Assembly (NCBI GenBank): GCA_902797455.1 | Contig: CADBTE010000102.1 | Span: forward strand, 1-5,937 | Direction: 5' to 3' | Length of the DNA stretch: 5,937 nt | DNA from: an uncultured Planctomycetota bacterium | GTDB lineage: Bacteria > Planctomycetota > Planctomycetia > Pirellulales > Thermoguttaceae | Translations under genes and position numbers: made by a program | Shown here: in pieces, positions 4,533 to 5,937 of the stretch | Numbering within the stretch: the first letter of the stretch is position 1 | How the letters are laid out: each line of letters opens with the position of its first letter | The notes under the pieces: generated by a model | Told to the model about the DNA's origin: nothing | The model's input: only the letters and a program-made list of their open reading frames with translations | Databases searched by the model: none

Positions 4533-5621
4533 ATGAACTATCTTCGCTTTTATTCCAACCTGGCCGAGACGGTTCTCACCCTATCGGTGTCAGTGATACT
4601 CTCCCTTTTCGTGACGCTGTCCCCGGCGCAGGAATCGTTTGAGGGGCCCAAGCACACCACCGCGCGGCAGGGGGCTGCGTCGCTTCCTTCGGAGGCGGGC
4701 CAGATCTATGTCGATTACGACCTGACCCCTTATACCTCTCAGTACCCGAATCTGCAGCATCCCGAGCAGACGATCCTCAGTTGGATAATGGCCGATACCG
4801 GTGAGTCGTTCTGGTTCGGGGAACCGTTCGGTTTCCTTTCGGCCGACAGCTCTCATCTTCGGGTCTATCACACGGTGAAAGTTCAGCAGTACATCTCGAA
4901 TGTTCTTGATCGGTTCATGGATCCTGAGAAGAAAAAGCAGCAATTCACCGTCAAGATCGTCTCGGTCGATTCTCCCGACTGGCGCACGAAGGGAGCCGAT
5001 TGGATCCGTCCCTATCCCGCCAAGGCTGAGGGGGTCTCGTGCTGGACGCTCGATAACACCGGGTATACTTCGCTGATGCAGTTTCTCTCGCGCCGGGGTG
5101 ATTTTGAGGAACTTAATCAAGCTCGCAATATCGTCCCGAACGCGGAGACGTTCGGATGGGTCTTTCCCGCGCCGAAGAGAGAATATTCTCGAGATATTCA
5201 AGTCGCTGCGTCGAATCCCAACGGGTTTGTGACCGACAAGACATCGATCGACGAGGGGTACCGGATCGAGGTGACCCCGCTGCTGTCGACCAACGGTGAT
5301 TTGATTGAGTTTATGATCTCGTGCAACTCCACGGTGGTCGAGAAGATGCACACGTTCGCGCTGCGGATACCGACGTCGCAGTCTCCCCGCCAGCAGCTCA
5401 ACGGCGAGACCCCGCAGATCGCCACCCGTGAGGTCGAGGAGAAGATATCGTTTCCTCGCGACAGAATTCTTCTGATCGACCTCGGGCTGGTGCCGATACC
5501 CGAAAAATCAAACGGCCAGGAGCCGGGACTGGGAGATTCCATCTCGAAGATCATAGGGGGGAAGTCTCTTTGGCGCGATCTGTTGGTCTTTGTGGCGATC
5601 AGTGCCCCGATGATGAACTAG
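4533..5621 (+). CDS. exported protein with secretin-like C-terminal half
   Basis: No established gene name can be given. The 362-residue product begins with a hydrophobic stretch (about 14-30) and a plausible signal peptidase site after SPA at 32, so it is probably exported. Residues 57-129 (YVDYDLTPYTSQ, PEQTILSWI, FLSADSSHLRVYHTVKVQQYISNVLDRF) look like the short N-domain of secretins, where a beta strand leads into a helix contacting a partner. Residues 241-320 (EGYRIEVTPLLSTNGDLIEFMI, TPQIATREVEEKISFPRDRILLIDLG) follow the beta-strand rhythm of a secretin core, though the usual GGL ending is replaced by DLGLVP. At this size it lacks the multiple N-domains of GspD or PilQ, so a pore-forming role is unproven. 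ATG 4533 has AGGTG 7 nt upstream. It has its own promoter and terminator. The coding call is secure; the domain reading is by eye. Confidence 0.85.
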   Translation: MNYLRFYSNLAETVLTLSVSVILSLFVTLSPAQESFEGPKHTTARQGAASLPSEAGQIYVDYDLTPYTSQYPNLQHPEQTILSWIMADTGESFWFGEPFGFLSADSSHLRVYHTVKVQQYISNVLDRFMDPEKKKQQFTVKIVSVDSPDWRTKGADWIRPYPAKAEGVSCWTLDNTGYTSLMQFLSRRGDFEELNQARNIVPNAETFGWVFPAPKREYSRDIQVAASNPNGFVTDKTSIDEGYRIEVTPLLSTNGDLIEFMISCNSTVVEKMHTFALRIPTSQSPRQQLNGETPQIATREVEEKISFPRDRILLIDLGLVPIPEKSNGQEPGLGDSISKIIGGKSLWRDLLVFVAISAPMMN

Positions 5622-5650
5622 TCAGAGCAAGACATAGGTTTTTGTCCCCC

Positions 5651-5681
5651 GCTCCCGCCAAAAGCGGGAGCTTTTTGTTTT
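5651..5681 (+). terminator. intrinsic terminator after the exported-protein gene
   Basis: A perfect 8-bp GC-rich stem GCTCCCGC/GCGGGAGC (5651-5658 with 5664-5671) closes the loop CAAAA and runs into TTTTTGTTTT (5672-5681). It begins 30 nt past the stop codon. A smaller CCCC/GGGG hairpin (5711-5714 with 5718-5721) lies just downstream. Confidence 0.92.
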
Positions 5682-5814
5682 CAGGACCATTCACGGCTCG
5701 ATCCTCTTCTCCCCATTGGGGTTGTTTGTCCGCTGACATCGGCACGAAACATATGAAAAAACCCTGTAAGCGGGAAGCGCAGTGAAAATTCCCTAAAAAA
5801 CACTTACCAGGCCC

Positions 5815-5842
5815 TTGACGCTTTTTTATCGCTAGGTAGAAT
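5815..5842 (+). promoter_or_regulatory. sigma70-type promoter pointing out of the window
   Basis: TTGACG (5815-5820) and TAGAAT (5837-5842) are 16 bp apart, the same architecture as the promoter at 4423-4451, including a nearby TCGCTAG. It would start transcription near 5849 for a gene beyond the right edge. Another TTGACA lies at 5890-5895 without a convincing -10. No gene is identifiable in 5622-5937; the last ATG (5933) has no clear ribosome binding site. Confidence 0.6.
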
Positions 5843-5937
5843 TCCCCCTTGTCTTGCCCCCCGTTGGGTTGGTGTAAGACACCAGAACCTTGACAATCAG
5901 GAAAAGCAAGAGTGGCATCTTAAAGACTGTAGATGAA

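Noticed and set aside
4590..5351. 253-codon minus-strand open frame opposite the exported-protein gene
   Set aside because: It mirrors a gene with signal peptide, ribosome binding site, promoter and terminator on the + strand. Its product shows no recognisable motif.
5570..5785. 71-codon + strand frame crossing the last terminator
   Set aside because: It starts inside the exported-protein gene and reads through a perfect terminator hairpin.

Overview
The window carries a compact fatty-acid biosynthesis cluster on the + strand. It contains rpmF (ribosomal protein L32), fabD (malonyl-CoA:ACP transacylase), fabG (3-oxoacyl-ACP reductase), acpP (acyl carrier protein) and fabF (3-oxoacyl-ACP synthase II). 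A strong terminator follows, then a separate monocistronic gene for an exported protein whose C-terminal half resembles a secretin domain. I see no mobile element, CRISPR array, tRNA or rRNA, and no believable minus-strand gene.

The organism is probably a planctomycete, most likely Pirellula-like. This is inferred from familiarity with the protein sequences, not from a search. L32 has the MAVPKRKHSN...YYMGR form with four zinc cysteines. FabD has the GLSLGEYTAL / ANYLCPKNYSVSG / PVISNVD form that I associate with planctomycetes and plant plastids, instead of the GHSLG of most bacteria. The exported protein has a YDLTPYTSQ...PEQTILSWI...LRVYHT pattern that I associate with planctomycete-specific families.

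Layout: 1-104 is the rpmF leader, or the tail of something upstream. 105-284 is rpmF, followed by a likely terminator at 298-324. 285-596 is a gene-free stretch holding a perfect 9-bp dyad (435-454) and an 18-bp stem (523-595) whose 3' arm contains the fabD Shine-Dalgarno and ends one base before its ATG. 597-1502 is fabD. 1503-1672 holds an inverted repeat, an extended -10 promoter and a leader of about 119 nt. 1673-2425 is fabG, 2548-2805 is acpP, and 2806-3082 holds a long inverted repeat and a possible promoter. 3083-4321 is fabF, ending at a composite hairpin with seven Ts. A clear sigma70-type promoter (4423-4451) drives the exported-protein gene (4533-5621), which ends in a textbook terminator (5651-5681). 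Another sigma70-type promoter (5815-5842) points out of the right edge.

The fab genes form one pathway. FabD loads malonyl onto the AcpP phosphopantetheine, FabF condenses it with the growing acyl-ACP, and FabG reduces the 3-oxo group. plsX and fabH, which commonly sit between rpmF and fabD, are absent here. The intergenic gaps (312, 170, 122 and 277 nt) are wide for such an operon and several contain dyads, so the genes may be controlled individually. The main unexplained signals are the hairpin over the fabD start, the upstream dyad, the 8-bp palindrome TGGCGCCA shared by the fabD and fabG upstream regions, and the inverted repeat between acpP and fabF.
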